A stretch of 64,000 nt of DNA from Phycisphaeraceae bacterium (lineage in GTDB: Bacteria > Planctomycetota > Phycisphaerae > Phycisphaerales > UBA1924): contig CP054186.1 of NCBI GenBank assembly GCA_015200025.1, forward strand, positions 3,460,643-3,524,642, read 5' to 3'. The notes beneath the pieces are model-generated. The model did no database searches. It was not told the DNA's origin and saw only the letters and a program-made list of their open reading frames with translations. Position 1 is the first letter of the stretch; each line of letters opens with the position of its first letter. The position numbers and the translations under genes are program-made. Of this stretch, positions 34,420-43,586 are shown one piece after another.

Positions 34420-36348
34420 TCAGTTCGACATGGAGGACCACGCGGACCAGGTCGAGAAGGTCAGCCCGTTGTACGCGCGGACGCGGAAGCGCCACGAGCC
34501 GTTGGTGGGGGTGTTGGTGATCATCTGGGTCTGGTTGGCCCACACGGTCCCGATCCCGGTGGTGTTGACCCACACGTTGTTGATCCGCTGCTCACGCTCC
34601 ACCTGGAACCCCAGCTCGTTGATCGACGCGTCGACCCAGCGAAGGTCCACGGTCGTCCCGCTGACGCGGTAGGCCCGCAGGTTGTACGGCGCGACGGGCG
34701 CGGTGCCCAGCCCGCCGTTCATCGTGATCGTGCGGCTCACGCTCGTCGTGGCCAGCATCGAGTCCGTCGCCGACGCCGTGATCACGTGCGTGCCCGGCAT
34801 CAGCGCGGCGATGTTCACCGTGCCCCCGGTGCCGATCACCCCGTGCAGGCTGCTCGTCCACACGATCGACCCGGTCAGGTTCCCGTCCTGGGTGTCCGAG
34901 GCGGTCGCCGAGAGAAGCACGTTGGACCCGCCGGCGTACGAGGCGTTGTTCGTGGGCGACGCGACATTGACCACGGGCGGCGTGTTGTTGCTCACCACCG
35001 CCATGCGGGCGTTGACCACCCCGCCCGTCACGCAGCGCCCGTTCAACGCCGCGATCGGCCTCGCCGTCGAGAGGATCCGGCTCCGCACCTGCTGGTACGT
35101 CCACGCGGTGTTCTGCCCGTACACCAGGGCCACCACGCCCGCCACGTGCGGCGTCGCCATCGACGTCCCGTTGAAATACGCGTACGAGCCGTTGCGGATC
35201 GTTGAGTACACGTTCACGCCAGGGGCCCCGATGTCCACCGACGTCGCCCCGTACTGCGAGAACGACGCCAGCCGGTCGTCGTTGTCCGTCGCCGCCACCG
35301 CGATCACGTTGTCGTTCGTGTACGACGCCGGGTACGACGGCGACGCGTCGTTGTTGGTCCCGCCGTTCCCCGCCGCCGCGACGAACAGGTGCCCCACGCT
35401 CTTGGAGTTCTCCAGCGCCGTGAAGAACGAGCTGCTGTACCCGCCCCCGCCCCACGAGTTGTTCGACACCTTGATGTTCATCCGCGTGCAGTACTGCAGC
35501 GCCGACAGCGCCGCCGAGATCGAGCCCGAGCCCCCCGAGTTGAGGAACTTGAGCCCCGCCATCTTCACGTTCCAGTTGACCCCCACGATCCCCACCCCGT
35601 TGTTCCCCACCGCCCCGATCGTCCCGGCGCAGTGCGTCCCGTGGTTGTTGTCGTCGTTGGGGTTGTTGTTGTTCGATACGAAGTTCCACCCCCACGTGTC
35701 GTCGATGTACCCGTTCCCGTCGTCGTCGATCCCGTTCCCCGCGATCTCGCCCGTGTTGGTCCAGATGTTCGCCTGAAGGTCCGGGTGCGTCCGCTGGATC
35801 CCCGTGTCGATCACACCCACCACGAAGTTCGGGTTCCCGCGGAAAATGTCCCACGCCTCGGGCGCGTCGATGTCCGCCCCGGCCGTCCCGGGGTCCCCGT
35901 TGACCGTCTGCCCCGTGTTGTGCAGCCCCCAGCACCGGCTCACCCACGGGTCGTTCGGCATCGCCGATTTCGTCACGAACCAGTCCGGCTCGGCGTACTC
36001 CACCCCGGGCCACGCCCTGAGGATCTCCATCGCCGCGTCCGCGCCCACCCCGACCTCCATGTGCACCAGCCCGGGCACCAGCGTGTACCGCTGCAACACC
36101 TCACCGTCCAGCAGCGCCGCCACCGCGTCCACGTCCACCGCCGCCACACCCTCCTCGAACCGCACCAAGACCGTGTGCGGGTCGTACCTCAGCGTCCGGT
36201 CCGCCTCGAACGCCGCCAGCGCCCGCAGGTTCGACGCCCCCAGCCGGTTGTCCGGGCCCACCCCGTCCAACGACGTCCGGTCCGAGCCCATCGCCACACC
36301 GCCGACGCACAGCCCCGACGCCACGACCATCCAGAACGAGCGCTTCAT
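34420..36348 (-). CDS. Exported subtilisin-like (S8) protease with C-terminal Ig-like and fibronectin III domains
   Basis: This 642-residue protein has a signal peptide (residues 1 to about 21), an inhibitor-I9-like propeptide (about 55 to 125, ending VEYAEPDWFV), and the S8 catalytic domain. The triad is visible: Asp in GVIDTGIQRTHPDL (near 178), His in NNHGTHCAGTIG (near 236) and Ser in NGTSMATPHVAGV (near 396). The C-terminal third carries a bacterial Ig-like segment (about 460 to 545) and a fibronectin III segment (about 555 to 642). An Asn/Asp-rich loop before the catalytic His suggests calcium binding. It is a plausible T2SS substrate (inference). GGAGG precedes ATG 36348. Confidence 0.93.
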   Translation of the reverse strand: MKRSFWMVVASGLCVGGVAMGSDRTSLDGVGPDNRLGASNLRALAAFEADRTLRYDPHTVLVRFEEGVAAVDVDAVAALLDGEVLQRYTLVPGLVHMEVGVGADAAMEILRAWPGVEYAEPDWFVTKSAMPNDPWVSRCWGLHNTGQTVNGDPGTAGADIDAPEAWDIFRGNPNFVVGVIDTGIQRTHPDLQANIWTNTGEIAGNGIDDDGNGYIDDTWGWNFVSNNNNPNDDNNHGTHCAGTIGAVGNNGVGIVGVNWNVKMAGLKFLNSGGSGSISAALSALQYCTRMNIKVSNNSWGGGGYSSSFFTALENSKSVGHLFVAAAGNGGTNNDASPSYPASYTNDNVIAVAATDNDDRLASFSQYGATSVDIGAPGVNVYSTIRNGSYAYFNGTSMATPHVAGVVALVYGQNTAWTYQQVRSRILSTARPIAALNGRCVTGGVVNARMAVVSNNTPPVVNVASPTNNASYAGGSNVLLSATASDTQDGNLTGSIVWTSSLHGVIGTGGTVNIAALMPGTHVITASATDSMLATTSVSRTITMNGGLGTAPVAPYNLRAYRVSGTTVDLRWVDASINELGFQVEREQRINNVWVNTTGIGTVWANQTQMITNTPTNGSWRFRVRAYNGLTFSTWSAWSSMSN

Positions 36349-36454
36349 GCAGGCCTCCAGGTCGAAATCCGGCTCGGACGCAGACGCCTCGCGGGCAAGA
36401 ATCGCCCACGCCCCGAGGAAAGACTTTCCCGGGGACGATCGGCCGGACCCCCTG

Positions 36455-36484
36455 AGACTACCGGGTTTCACCGGACCAATGCAA
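36455..36484 (-). promoter_or_regulatory. Candidate promoter for the S8 protease gene
   Basis: On the minus strand TTGCAT (36484-36479) and TAGTCT (36460-36455) are 18 nt apart, about 107 nt upstream of the protease start. The rest of the 261-nt divergent gap holds no other clear gene. On the plus strand TACACT near 36555 could serve the MFS gene. Confidence 0.35.
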
Positions 36485-36609
36485 CCCCAATCCCGATGGT
36501 TTCCCCGCCCGGGGATTCCCTCCCTCCCCCGTGCTCCCTCCGGCCTCCCCCGGTACACTGCCCCCCGCGCCCGGGGCCTCAAGCCCCCGAGCCCGCCACG
36601 GAAACACGC

Positions 36610-38331
36610 ATGACCACCCCCAGACCCGCCGACGGCGCCGTCGCCGCCAAGCTCTCCGCCATGATGTTCCTCCAGTTCTTCGTCTGGGGGGCCTGGTACG
36701 TCACCGTCGGCAACTACATGCAGCGCAAGGGCATGGGCGATTCCATCGGCGACGCCTACACCGTCGGGCCCATCGCCGCCCTCATCTCACCCTTCTTCCT
36801 CGGGCTGATCGCCGACCGGTTCTTCGCCACCGAGAAGGTCCTCGCCCTGATGCACCTCCTGGGCGCCCTGGCCATCGCCGCCGCCGGCTACCTCGCCGAA
36901 ACCGGGCAAGCCTCGACCACCCTCTTCGTGGGCCTCCTCCTGGTCCACATGCTCTGCTACATGCCCACCCTCGGGCTCACCAACACCCTCGCCTTCCACC
37001 AGCTGACCGACCGCGAGCGGCAGTTCCCCGTCGTCCGCGTCTTCGGGACCATCGGGTGGATCGCCGCCAACGTCCTGGTCTCCAAGGTCCTCAAGGCCGA
37101 CGAACGCGTGGACCCGTTCTACGTCGCCGCCGGCGCGGGGCTCCTCCTCGCCGTCTTCTCCCTCGCCCTCCCCCACACGCCACCGCCCGCCAAGGGCACC
37201 CCCGCCTCGCTCCCCGACATCCTGGGCCTCCGGGCGGTCTCCCTGCTCAAGGACCGTTCCTTCGCCGTCTTCTCGCTCTGCTCGCTCCTCCTCTGCATCC
37301 CGCTGGCCGGCTACTACGCCTTCGCCCCCGTCTACGTGAACCACGCCGGCTTCGAGAACCCCGCCTTCTCCATGACCTTCGGCCAGGTCTCCGAGATCGT
37401 CTTCATGCTCCTCATGCCCCTGTGCTTCGCCCGCCTCGGGGTCAAGTGGATGCTCCTGATCGGCATGCTCGCCTGGGTCCTCCGATACACCCTCTTCTCC
37501 GCCGCCGCCGACGACCGCACCTTCTGGATGATCATGGGCGGCATCGTCCTCCACGGCGTCTGCTACGACTTCTTCTTCGTCACCGGGTTCATCTACGCCG
37601 ACCGCCACGCCCCGCGCGAGATCCGCGGGCAGGCCCAGGGCTTCCTCGTCCTCATCACCCAGGGCCTGGGCCTGGGCATCGGCGCCCGCGTCGTCCAGGC
37701 CGTCGTCAGCCACAACAAACTCAACGAGCCCGCCCCCGGGCTCACCCGCGTCGCCGGGCAACTCGTCGAGGCCGCGCCCTACGCCGACCTCGTCTCCCCC
37801 GCCGCCCGGGCCACCATCGCCGACCTCCCCGCACGCCTCGCGCCCGCCCCCGACGCCGTCGCCTCGATCCTCGCCGGGCACGAGGGCCGGACCATCGCCG
37901 AAACGATCAAGGCCCTCAACCCGCTCGAGTCCCGCACCGTCCGGCTCCTCGCCGAATCGATGGGCGTGTCCGGCGACCGGCCCGCCTCGGCCCTCTCCGA
38001 CGCCCTCGCACAAGAGCCCGACCGCGCCACCGCGGCGATGACGGGCTTCAACGCCCTCGCCGACGCCGCCGTCAAGGCCGACGTCGCCGCCCGTGCCCGC
38101 GAAGTGGCCGCGTCGCTCCGGTCGGCGGCCGACGCCACCCCGGACCAGGCCGACGCCATCCGCCGCGTCGCTTCCGCCATCTGGGACTCGGGCACCGACC
38201 TCTACATGGACTCGACCGACTGGGCCAACGTCTGGCTCTACGCCGCCACCGCCGCGCTCGCCGTCGCCGTCTTGTTCACCCTCCTCTTCCGTGATCCCAA
38301 CGCCCCACGCCGCGCGGACGACAACGCCTAG
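36610..38331 (+). CDS. Nucleoside:H+ symporter-like MFS transporter with a large insertion
   Basis: This 573-residue polytopic protein begins with the family pattern LSAMMFLQFFVWGAWYVTVGNY and has GLIADRFFATEKVLA and LTDRERQFPVVRVFGTIGWI, as in NupG/XapB-type nucleoside:H+ symporters. The first eleven membrane helices run to about residue 365. About 170 mostly soluble helical residues follow (about 366 to 536, Ala/Arg-rich) before the last helix (about 540 to 560). Such an insertion is absent from NupG (about 418 residues). The substrate is inferred from family only. It appears to lead a set of plus-strand genes. Confidence 0.75.
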   Translation: MTTPRPADGAVAAKLSAMMFLQFFVWGAWYVTVGNYMQRKGMGDSIGDAYTVGPIAALISPFFLGLIADRFFATEKVLALMHLLGALAIAAAGYLAETGQASTTLFVGLLLVHMLCYMPTLGLTNTLAFHQLTDRERQFPVVRVFGTIGWIAANVLVSKVLKADERVDPFYVAAGAGLLLAVFSLALPHTPPPAKGTPASLPDILGLRAVSLLKDRSFAVFSLCSLLLCIPLAGYYAFAPVYVNHAGFENPAFSMTFGQVSEIVFMLLMPLCFARLGVKWMLLIGMLAWVLRYTLFSAAADDRTFWMIMGGIVLHGVCYDFFFVTGFIYADRHAPREIRGQAQGFLVLITQGLGLGIGARVVQAVVSHNKLNEPAPGLTRVAGQLVEAAPYADLVSPAARATIADLPARLAPAPDAVASILAGHEGRTIAETIKALNPLESRTVRLLAESMGVSGDRPASALSDALAQEPDRATAAMTGFNALADAAVKADVAARAREVAASLRSAADATPDQADAIRRVASAIWDSGTDLYMDSTDWANVWLYAATAALAVAVLFTLLFRDPNAPRRADDNA

Positions 38332-38353
38332 CCCGCCCCGTCTACCCTTCCGC

Positions 38354-39625
38354 ATGATCACCCTCCTCGCCCTCGCGGCCTCCGCGATCGCCCAGCCCCA
38401 GCAGGCCACGCCGGCCCAGCCCCCACTCGACTGGCGCACCCTCGAGGCCCCGCTCCTGACCAACCACCGCCAACTCACCTCCCGCGACGACTTCGTCCGC
38501 GCGGGCGAGAGCTACTTCTCCCCCGACGCCAAGGCCATCGTCTTCCAGGCCGTCCCCGCCCCGCGCGGCACCGCCGAGCCCGACCCCTTCTTCGCCATGT
38601 TCGTCGCCACCTTCGACGGCCAGGGCCTCGGCCCCTCTCTCCGCGTCAGCCCCCCCGGCTCCGCCAACACCTGCGGGTGGTTCCACCCCTCCGACCCCAG
38701 CACCGTCCTCTTCGCCAGCACCATCACCCCGCCCGCCGACCCCGAGCCCTCGGGCTACCAGCGCGGCACCTCCCGCTACCGCTGGGCCTTCCCGCGCGAG
38801 ATGGAACTCGTCACCCGACGCATCCCCGAGGGTTGGCGCGAAGCCTCCTCCCCCGCCGGGGGGATCCCCGCCGTGGGCGACCTTTTCAAGCCCCCCGTCC
38901 CCATCTTCGAACGCCCCAATTACGACGCCGAGTGCTCCTACGACCCCACCGGCCGTTTCGTCCTCTACGCCCACATCAAGGACACGCCCCCCGACCACGA
39001 CCACGCCACGCTCGGCCCGCCCAAACCCGACGCCGACATCGCCGTCTTCGACACCAAAACCGGAAAGGACTACCCCCTCGTCGTCGCCCCGGGGTACGAC
39101 GGCGGCCCCTTCTTCTCCCCCTGCGGCCAATGGATCACCTACCGCTCCGACCGCCGCGGCAACGACGAACTCCAGATCTTCCTCGCCAAGCTCGCCTTCA
39201 CCACCGCCGACGACGGCGCCCGAGTCCCCACCGGCATCGAGCTCGAGTTCCAGATCACCGACAACCCCCACGTCAACTGGTGCCCCTTCTTCCACCCCGC
39301 CGGCGACACCATCGTCTACGCCTCGAGCCAGGCCGGGCACCACAACTACGAGGTCTTCGCCATCAAGATCGACCTCCCCGCCCTCGCCGCCCGAGCCACC
39401 CCCGGCGCCGCCTCCACCGTCATCGCCGACCTCCCCCAACGCCGCATCACCCACGCCGACGGCGCCGACGTCCTCCCCGCCTTCTCCCCCGACGGCCGCC
39501 TCATGATCTGGTGCGCCCAGCGAGGGCCCAAGGCCGACGCCGACCTGAGGCCCTCGAGCCAGGTCTGGGTCGCCGACTGGAACCACGACGCCCTCTGGCC
39601 CGACGCCGCGCCACTCCAACCCTGA
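38354..39625 (+). CDS. Exported TolB-like (PD40) beta-propeller protein
   Basis: This 423-residue protein has a short signal peptide (MITLLALAASAIAQ). Its WD40-like PD40 repeats include ESYFSPDAKAIVFQA, CSYDPTGRFVLYAH, FFSPCGQWITYRSDRRG, FFHPAGDTIVYASS and AFSPDGRLMIWCA. These build a TolB-type propeller, which often mediates protein or substrate binding in the periplasm. There is no peptidase domain. TACCCT (38343-38348) ends 5 nt before ATG 38354 without a ribosome binding site. An esterase gene follows after 17 nt, so the two may be co-transcribed. Confidence 0.82.
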   Translation: MITLLALAASAIAQPQQATPAQPPLDWRTLEAPLLTNHRQLTSRDDFVRAGESYFSPDAKAIVFQAVPAPRGTAEPDPFFAMFVATFDGQGLGPSLRVSPPGSANTCGWFHPSDPSTVLFASTITPPADPEPSGYQRGTSRYRWAFPREMELVTRRIPEGWREASSPAGGIPAVGDLFKPPVPIFERPNYDAECSYDPTGRFVLYAHIKDTPPDHDHATLGPPKPDADIAVFDTKTGKDYPLVVAPGYDGGPFFSPCGQWITYRSDRRGNDELQIFLAKLAFTTADDGARVPTGIELEFQITDNPHVNWCPFFHPAGDTIVYASSQAGHHNYEVFAIKIDLPALAARATPGAASTVIADLPQRRITHADGADVLPAFSPDGRLMIWCAQRGPKADADLRPSSQVWVADWNHDALWPDAAPLQP

Positions 39626-39642
39626 ACGCCGCGGGGCACGCC

Positions 39643-40686
39643 ATGATCGAGCCCGACGACTTCGGCCTCTCCCACGCCGCCACCCTCGCGCACGTCACCG
39701 ACGCCACCCCTCCCCCGAGCTTCTCCGTCTTCTGGAACGCCTGGAGGGACGAGACCTTCGCCCTCGAACCCAGGCTCCGATCCGCCCGGCCCGACGACGC
39801 CGACCCCGCCGACCCCTCCGCCACGCACCAGTTTACGGGCCTGCGACACCACCGCATCGGGTGCACCCACCTCCGCGCGCCCGGCGTGCCAAGGGCCGGG
39901 GTCGTCGCCCTCCACGGGTACCGAGACATCCCGCCCCTCGCGCAAGACGCCCAACGCTGGGCGCCCCTCTCCGACCGAGGGATCGACGTCCTCCTCGTCC
40001 GCCTCCGCGGGTTCCCGGGTTCAACCCTCGATGCCCCGCCGGCGCCGCCCGGCACCCCACTGTTCACCCGAGGCCTCGAATCGGCCTTCGCACCGACCCC
40101 CAACCTCATGGATTGGCACCTCCCGCGGGCTATCGCCGACGCCGCCGCCGCATACCTCGCCCTCCAATCCGACCTCCACGACCGCGCCCCGCACGCCCCG
40201 GTCTACCTCTCCGGCGATTCCTTCGGCGCCGGCATCGCCGTCATCGCCGCCGCCCAGCTCGCCCACCGCGCCGACGTCCCGAGGCTGGCCCTCTCGCTCC
40301 CCTCCCTCGCCGACTGGCCCTTCCGACTCGCCATCGCCCACCCGACCCCGGGCTCGATCACCACGCACGCCCGCGACGGCCTCGCGTCCCACCCCGGACA
40401 CGCCGCCGAGCTCACCGACGCCCTCCTCCTCACCGACGCCTCGCTCCACGCCCGCGCCGTCCGAGGCCACGTCCTCTGCATGCTCGCCCTCCGCGACGAC
40501 GCCGTCCCCGCGCCCACGCAGGCCTCCCTCTTCAACGCCCTCGCCTCAACCCCCGCCGAGCGGACCCGTTTCGTCGTCCCCTTCGGTCACGCCGAGGCCG
40601 GCCTCGCCAACGCCCGCCTCCACGCCGCCTTCGAACGCCGCCGCTTCGAGTTCCTCGACCCCGCGACCGACCCCGCGTCCGACTGA
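39643..40686 (+). CDS. Acetyl-xylan-esterase-like alpha/beta hydrolase
   Basis: This 347-residue protein resembles the AXE1/cephalosporin C deacetylase family: N-terminal FSVFWNAWRDE, GVVALHGYRDIPP (oxyanion region), LLVRLRGFPGS, nucleophile in YLSGDSFGAGIAV (Ser near 190), Asp in ALRDDAVPAP and His in FGHAEAG. It would deacetylate sugars or antibiotics; the natural substrate is unknown. There is no signal peptide, so it is probably cytoplasmic. The start ATG 39643 lies 17 nt after the propeller gene and lacks a clear ribosome binding site. Confidence 0.75.
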   Translation: MIEPDDFGLSHAATLAHVTDATPPPSFSVFWNAWRDETFALEPRLRSARPDDADPADPSATHQFTGLRHHRIGCTHLRAPGVPRAGVVALHGYRDIPPLAQDAQRWAPLSDRGIDVLLVRLRGFPGSTLDAPPAPPGTPLFTRGLESAFAPTPNLMDWHLPRAIADAAAAYLALQSDLHDRAPHAPVYLSGDSFGAGIAVIAAAQLAHRADVPRLALSLPSLADWPFRLAIAHPTPGSITTHARDGLASHPGHAAELTDALLLTDASLHARAVRGHVLCMLALRDDAVPAPTQASLFNALASTPAERTRFVVPFGHAEAGLANARLHAAFERRRFEFLDPATDPASD

Positions 40687-40710
40687 CCCCGCGAACTACA
40701 CTCCCGCGTC

Positions 40711-41199
40711 ATGGACTCGCTCTTCCCCGACAACGCCCCCGCCGGGGCCGACGACCTCGCGCTGGTCGCCGCCTACGGGTTCGTCGGCCGAACCCTCGAC
40801 GACCTCCCTTACACCGACGATTTCGACCGCCTCGCCGACGCCTACAAACGATCCTTCGCCTCACGCCCCTGCCCGCTCAAAACACACGCCGAGATCCTCC
40901 ACCGACTCCAGGGGCTCCGCAAGGCCGGCAAGCTCCCTCGCCTCGGCCGCGCCGCCTCGCCACCGCCCGTCATCACCCCCGAGCACGAAGCCCTCCTCCG
41001 CGCCCTCATCCTCGAATCCCTCGGCTCCACCGGCCGCCGAGATTCGCTCCCCTACACGCCCCAGTTCGACCACCTCCTCCACCTCTTCAACCACCGCGCC
41101 GCCCTTAGCCTCGCACCCCACGACCTCTGGCGGCTCATCGCCCGACTGACCAAGTCCTCCACCGACCCCGAACACGCACCCCCGGACGCCCGCGCATGA
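40711..41199 (+). CDS. Unknown protein with an internal duplication
   Basis: This 162-residue protein matches no family I know. It contains two related halves: TLDDLPYTDDFDRLADAYKR followed by a helix EILHRLQGLRKAGKLPRLG (about residues 28 to 80), and RDSLPYTPQFDHLLHLFNHR followed by a helix WRLIARLTKSS (about 112 to 152). Each half is LPYT-x2-FD-x2-L plus two helices. The first half's Lys/Arg content could suit nucleic acid contact. TACACT (40697-40702) lies 8 nt before ATG 40711. The stop overlaps the next gene start (ATGA), so the two are translationally coupled. Confidence 0.6.
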   Translation: MDSLFPDNAPAGADDLALVAAYGFVGRTLDDLPYTDDFDRLADAYKRSFASRPCPLKTHAEILHRLQGLRKAGKLPRLGRAASPPPVITPEHEALLRALILESLGSTGRRDSLPYTPQFDHLLHLFNHRAALSLAPHDLWRLIARLTKSSTDPEHAPPDARA

Positions 41200-42173
41200 T
41201 GACCCGCGCCCTCCAGACCCTCCTGGCATCCTCCATCGACTACGCGGGGCTCTTCCCACCCGCCAAGCTCCCGATGCCCACCGCCGCCGAGAACTTCGCC
41301 CGCGACCGCGCCGGGCTCCACACCCCGCTCCTGGGACGTTTCATCTGCCCCGCCTCGCGACTCCCCGAGCTCTCCGCCGCCGCCGCCCCGCTCATGCCCG
41401 GCACCTTCGCCACCTCCGGCTACCGCGAGCACGCCCGTACCACCGACGACCCCTGGCGCGTCTCCGTCATCGCCGACGGCGTCACCAACTCCCCCGCCGA
41501 CCCCCTCGGCGCCCTCAAGCGCGACCTCGACGCCGTCATCGCCTTCAACACCCGACACGCCGCCGAGGACCACGGCCTCGCCCAGGCCGATTGCATCGAG
41601 CTCAAGCCACCTTCGCCCGACTTCATCGACGCCGCCTGCGACGAAATCCCCGACGACCTCTACCCCTTCTTCGAGATCGCCCCCGACTCGCCCGACCCGC
41701 GAGGTTTCATCGCCGCGCTCCCGGGGCACGCCGCCGCCGCCAAGCTCCGCACCGGCGGCCTCACCCCCGACGCCTTCCCCTCCTCCGCCTCCGTCGCCGC
41801 ATTCCTCCACGCCTGCGCCCTCGCCGCCATCCCCTTCAAGGCCACCGCCGGTCTCCATCACCCCTTCCGCGGTCCTTTCAACTGCACCTACGAACCCTCC
41901 AGCCCCAGAGCCACCATGCACGGCTTCGTCAATCTCGCCGTCGCCGCCACGCTCACCCTCGCCCACCGACTCGCCCCACGCGACACGCAATCCATCCTCG
42001 ACGAATCCGACCCCGCCGCCTTCGTCTTCACCGACGACGGCCTGACCTACAAGCACCGCTGGGTCGCCGACCCCACACAGATCGCCCTGGCCCGCGAAAC
42101 CTTCTTCCTCAGTTTCGGCAGTTGCTCGTTCGACGAACCCCTCGCGGACCTCAAGTCCGCCGGGCTCCTCTAA
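41196..42173 (+). CDS. Conserved-looking unknown protein coupled to fumarylacetoacetase
   Basis: This 325-residue cytoplasmic protein shows alternating hydrophobic strands and helices that suggest a TIM-barrel (VIADGVT, CIELKPP, LYPFFEIAP, AKLRTGG, PFKATAGLHHPF). The stretch GLHHPFRGPFNCTYE followed by MHGFVNLAVAAT is rich in His and polar residues at the end of a strand and may be an active site. I do not recognise the family. It overlaps the upstream unknown gene by 4 nt and lies 35 nt before fahA, so a role near aromatic or branched acid catabolism is possible (context only). Confidence 0.6.
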   Translation: MMTRALQTLLASSIDYAGLFPPAKLPMPTAAENFARDRAGLHTPLLGRFICPASRLPELSAAAAPLMPGTFATSGYREHARTTDDPWRVSVIADGVTNSPADPLGALKRDLDAVIAFNTRHAAEDHGLAQADCIELKPPSPDFIDAACDEIPDDLYPFFEIAPDSPDPRGFIAALPGHAAAAKLRTGGLTPDAFPSSASVAAFLHACALAAIPFKATAGLHHPFRGPFNCTYEPSSPRATMHGFVNLAVAATLTLAHRLAPRDTQSILDESDPAAFVFTDDGLTYKHRWVADPTQIALARETFFLSFGSCSFDEPLADLKSAGLL

Positions 42174-42208
42174 TCCACCCCCGACACGCACGGAAATACA
42201 CACACGCC

Positions 42209-43579
42209 ATGCCCACCGATCACACCCACGACCCGAGCCTGACCTCCTGGGTCGAGTCCGCCAACGACCCCGCCACCGATTTCCCCATCCAGAACCTCCC
42301 CCTCGCCGCCTACCTCGCCGAGCACGACGGCCACGCCCACACCCACCTCGCCGTCGCCATCGGCGATCAACTCCTCGACGTCACCTTCCTCGCCGAATCC
42401 GGGCTCTTCCGCTCCGCCGACGACCAGGACGCCCCGGCCCTGCTCCGATACCCCTTCTGGGACGCCGCCGCATCGCGCCCAGGGTTCATGACCTCCCTCC
42501 GCTCCGTCCTCCAGCAGTTCCTCCGCGCCGATTCACCCGCCGGCCAGCAGGCCCGACGCCTCCGCACCAAGGCCCTCGTGCCCATCGCCCAGGCCCGGTT
42601 CTCCCCGCCGGTCCGGTTCCTCAACTACACCGACTTCTACGCCTCCATCACCCACGCCTCCACCGTCGGCGCCATGTTCAGGCCGGACAACCCGCTCCTC
42701 CCAAACTACAAGCACGTCCCCATCGGCTACCACGGCCGCGCCTCCTCCATCGTCCTCTCCGGAACGCCCATCACCCGCCCCAAGGGACAACTCAGCCCGC
42801 CCGACAACGACCCGGGCGCCCCGCCGGCCTTTTCCCCCTCCAAACTCCTCGATTTCGAACTCGAAGTCGGTTGCGTCATCGCCCGCGGCAACCCCTTGGG
42901 CTCGCCGGTCCCCATCCACCAGGCCCCCGAGCACATCCTCGGGCTCGTCCTCCTCAACGACTGGTCCGCACGCGACATCCAGAAGTGGGAGTACCAGCCC
43001 CTCGGGCCCTTCCTCGCCAAAAACTTCGCCTCGACCGTCTCACCCTTCGTCGTCACCCGCGACGCCCTCGAACCCTTCCGCGCCCCGGGCTTCGCTCGCG
43101 CCCAGGGCGACCCCGACCCGCTCCCCTACCTCAACGACCCCGCCGACCGAGCCTCCGGCGGCTACGACATCGCCCTCGCCGTCGCCCTCCAGACCCAGGC
43201 CATGCGCGACGCCGACCTCCCGCCGCACCCCATCGCCTCCGCCGACTTCGCCGGCATGTACTGGTCCTTCGCCCAGATGATCGCCCACCACACCTCCAAC
43301 GGGTGCAACCTCCTCCCGGGCGACCTCCTCGGCTCGGGCACCGTCAGCAACAATCGCCCCGACGCCCGCGGCTGCCTCCTCGAACTCACCTGGCAGGGAC
43401 ACGACCCCGCCACCGCCAAGCCCCTCCCACGCCGCGCCATCCCCCTCCCCTCCGGCGAGTCCCGAACATTCCTCGCCGACGGCGACACCGTCGTCCTCTC
43501 CGGACGATGCCGGCGTGACGGCTTCCGATCCATCGGCTTCGGCCAATGCTCCGGCACCATCCTCCCGGCCCACGCCTGA
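42209..43579 (+). CDS. fahA: Fumarylacetoacetase
   Basis: This 456-residue enzyme splits fumarylacetoacetate into fumarate and acetoacetate at the end of tyrosine catabolism. It has the N-terminal domain (TDFPIQNLPLAAY), then the FAH core: FLNYTDFYASITHAS, YHGRASSIVLSGTPI (His/Arg), LDFELEVGCVI (metal Glu), LLNDWSARDIQKWEY (metal Asp) and SFAQMIAHHTSNGCNL. Lengths match the eukaryote-like FahA. The other tyrosine pathway genes (hmgA, maiA, hppD) are not in the window. An acetoacetate transporter-like gene (atoE) lies 17 kb away, a loose link. Confidence 0.95.
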   Translation: MPTDHTHDPSLTSWVESANDPATDFPIQNLPLAAYLAEHDGHAHTHLAVAIGDQLLDVTFLAESGLFRSADDQDAPALLRYPFWDAAASRPGFMTSLRSVLQQFLRADSPAGQQARRLRTKALVPIAQARFSPPVRFLNYTDFYASITHASTVGAMFRPDNPLLPNYKHVPIGYHGRASSIVLSGTPITRPKGQLSPPDNDPGAPPAFSPSKLLDFELEVGCVIARGNPLGSPVPIHQAPEHILGLVLLNDWSARDIQKWEYQPLGPFLAKNFASTVSPFVVTRDALEPFRAPGFARAQGDPDPLPYLNDPADRASGGYDIALAVALQTQAMRDADLPPHPIASADFAGMYWSFAQMIAHHTSNGCNLLPGDLLGSGTVSNNRPDARGCLLELTWQGHDPATAKPLPRRAIPLPSGESRTFLADGDTVVLSGRCRRDGFRSIGFGQCSGTILPAHA

Positions 43580-43586
43580 CCCGCGC

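Noticed and set aside
36787..38478. Minus-strand open frame of 563 codons, Gly/Glu/Asp/Val-rich
   Set aside because: It is the complement of the MFS transporter gene; the regular GEGD-type composition is a codon-bias artefact.
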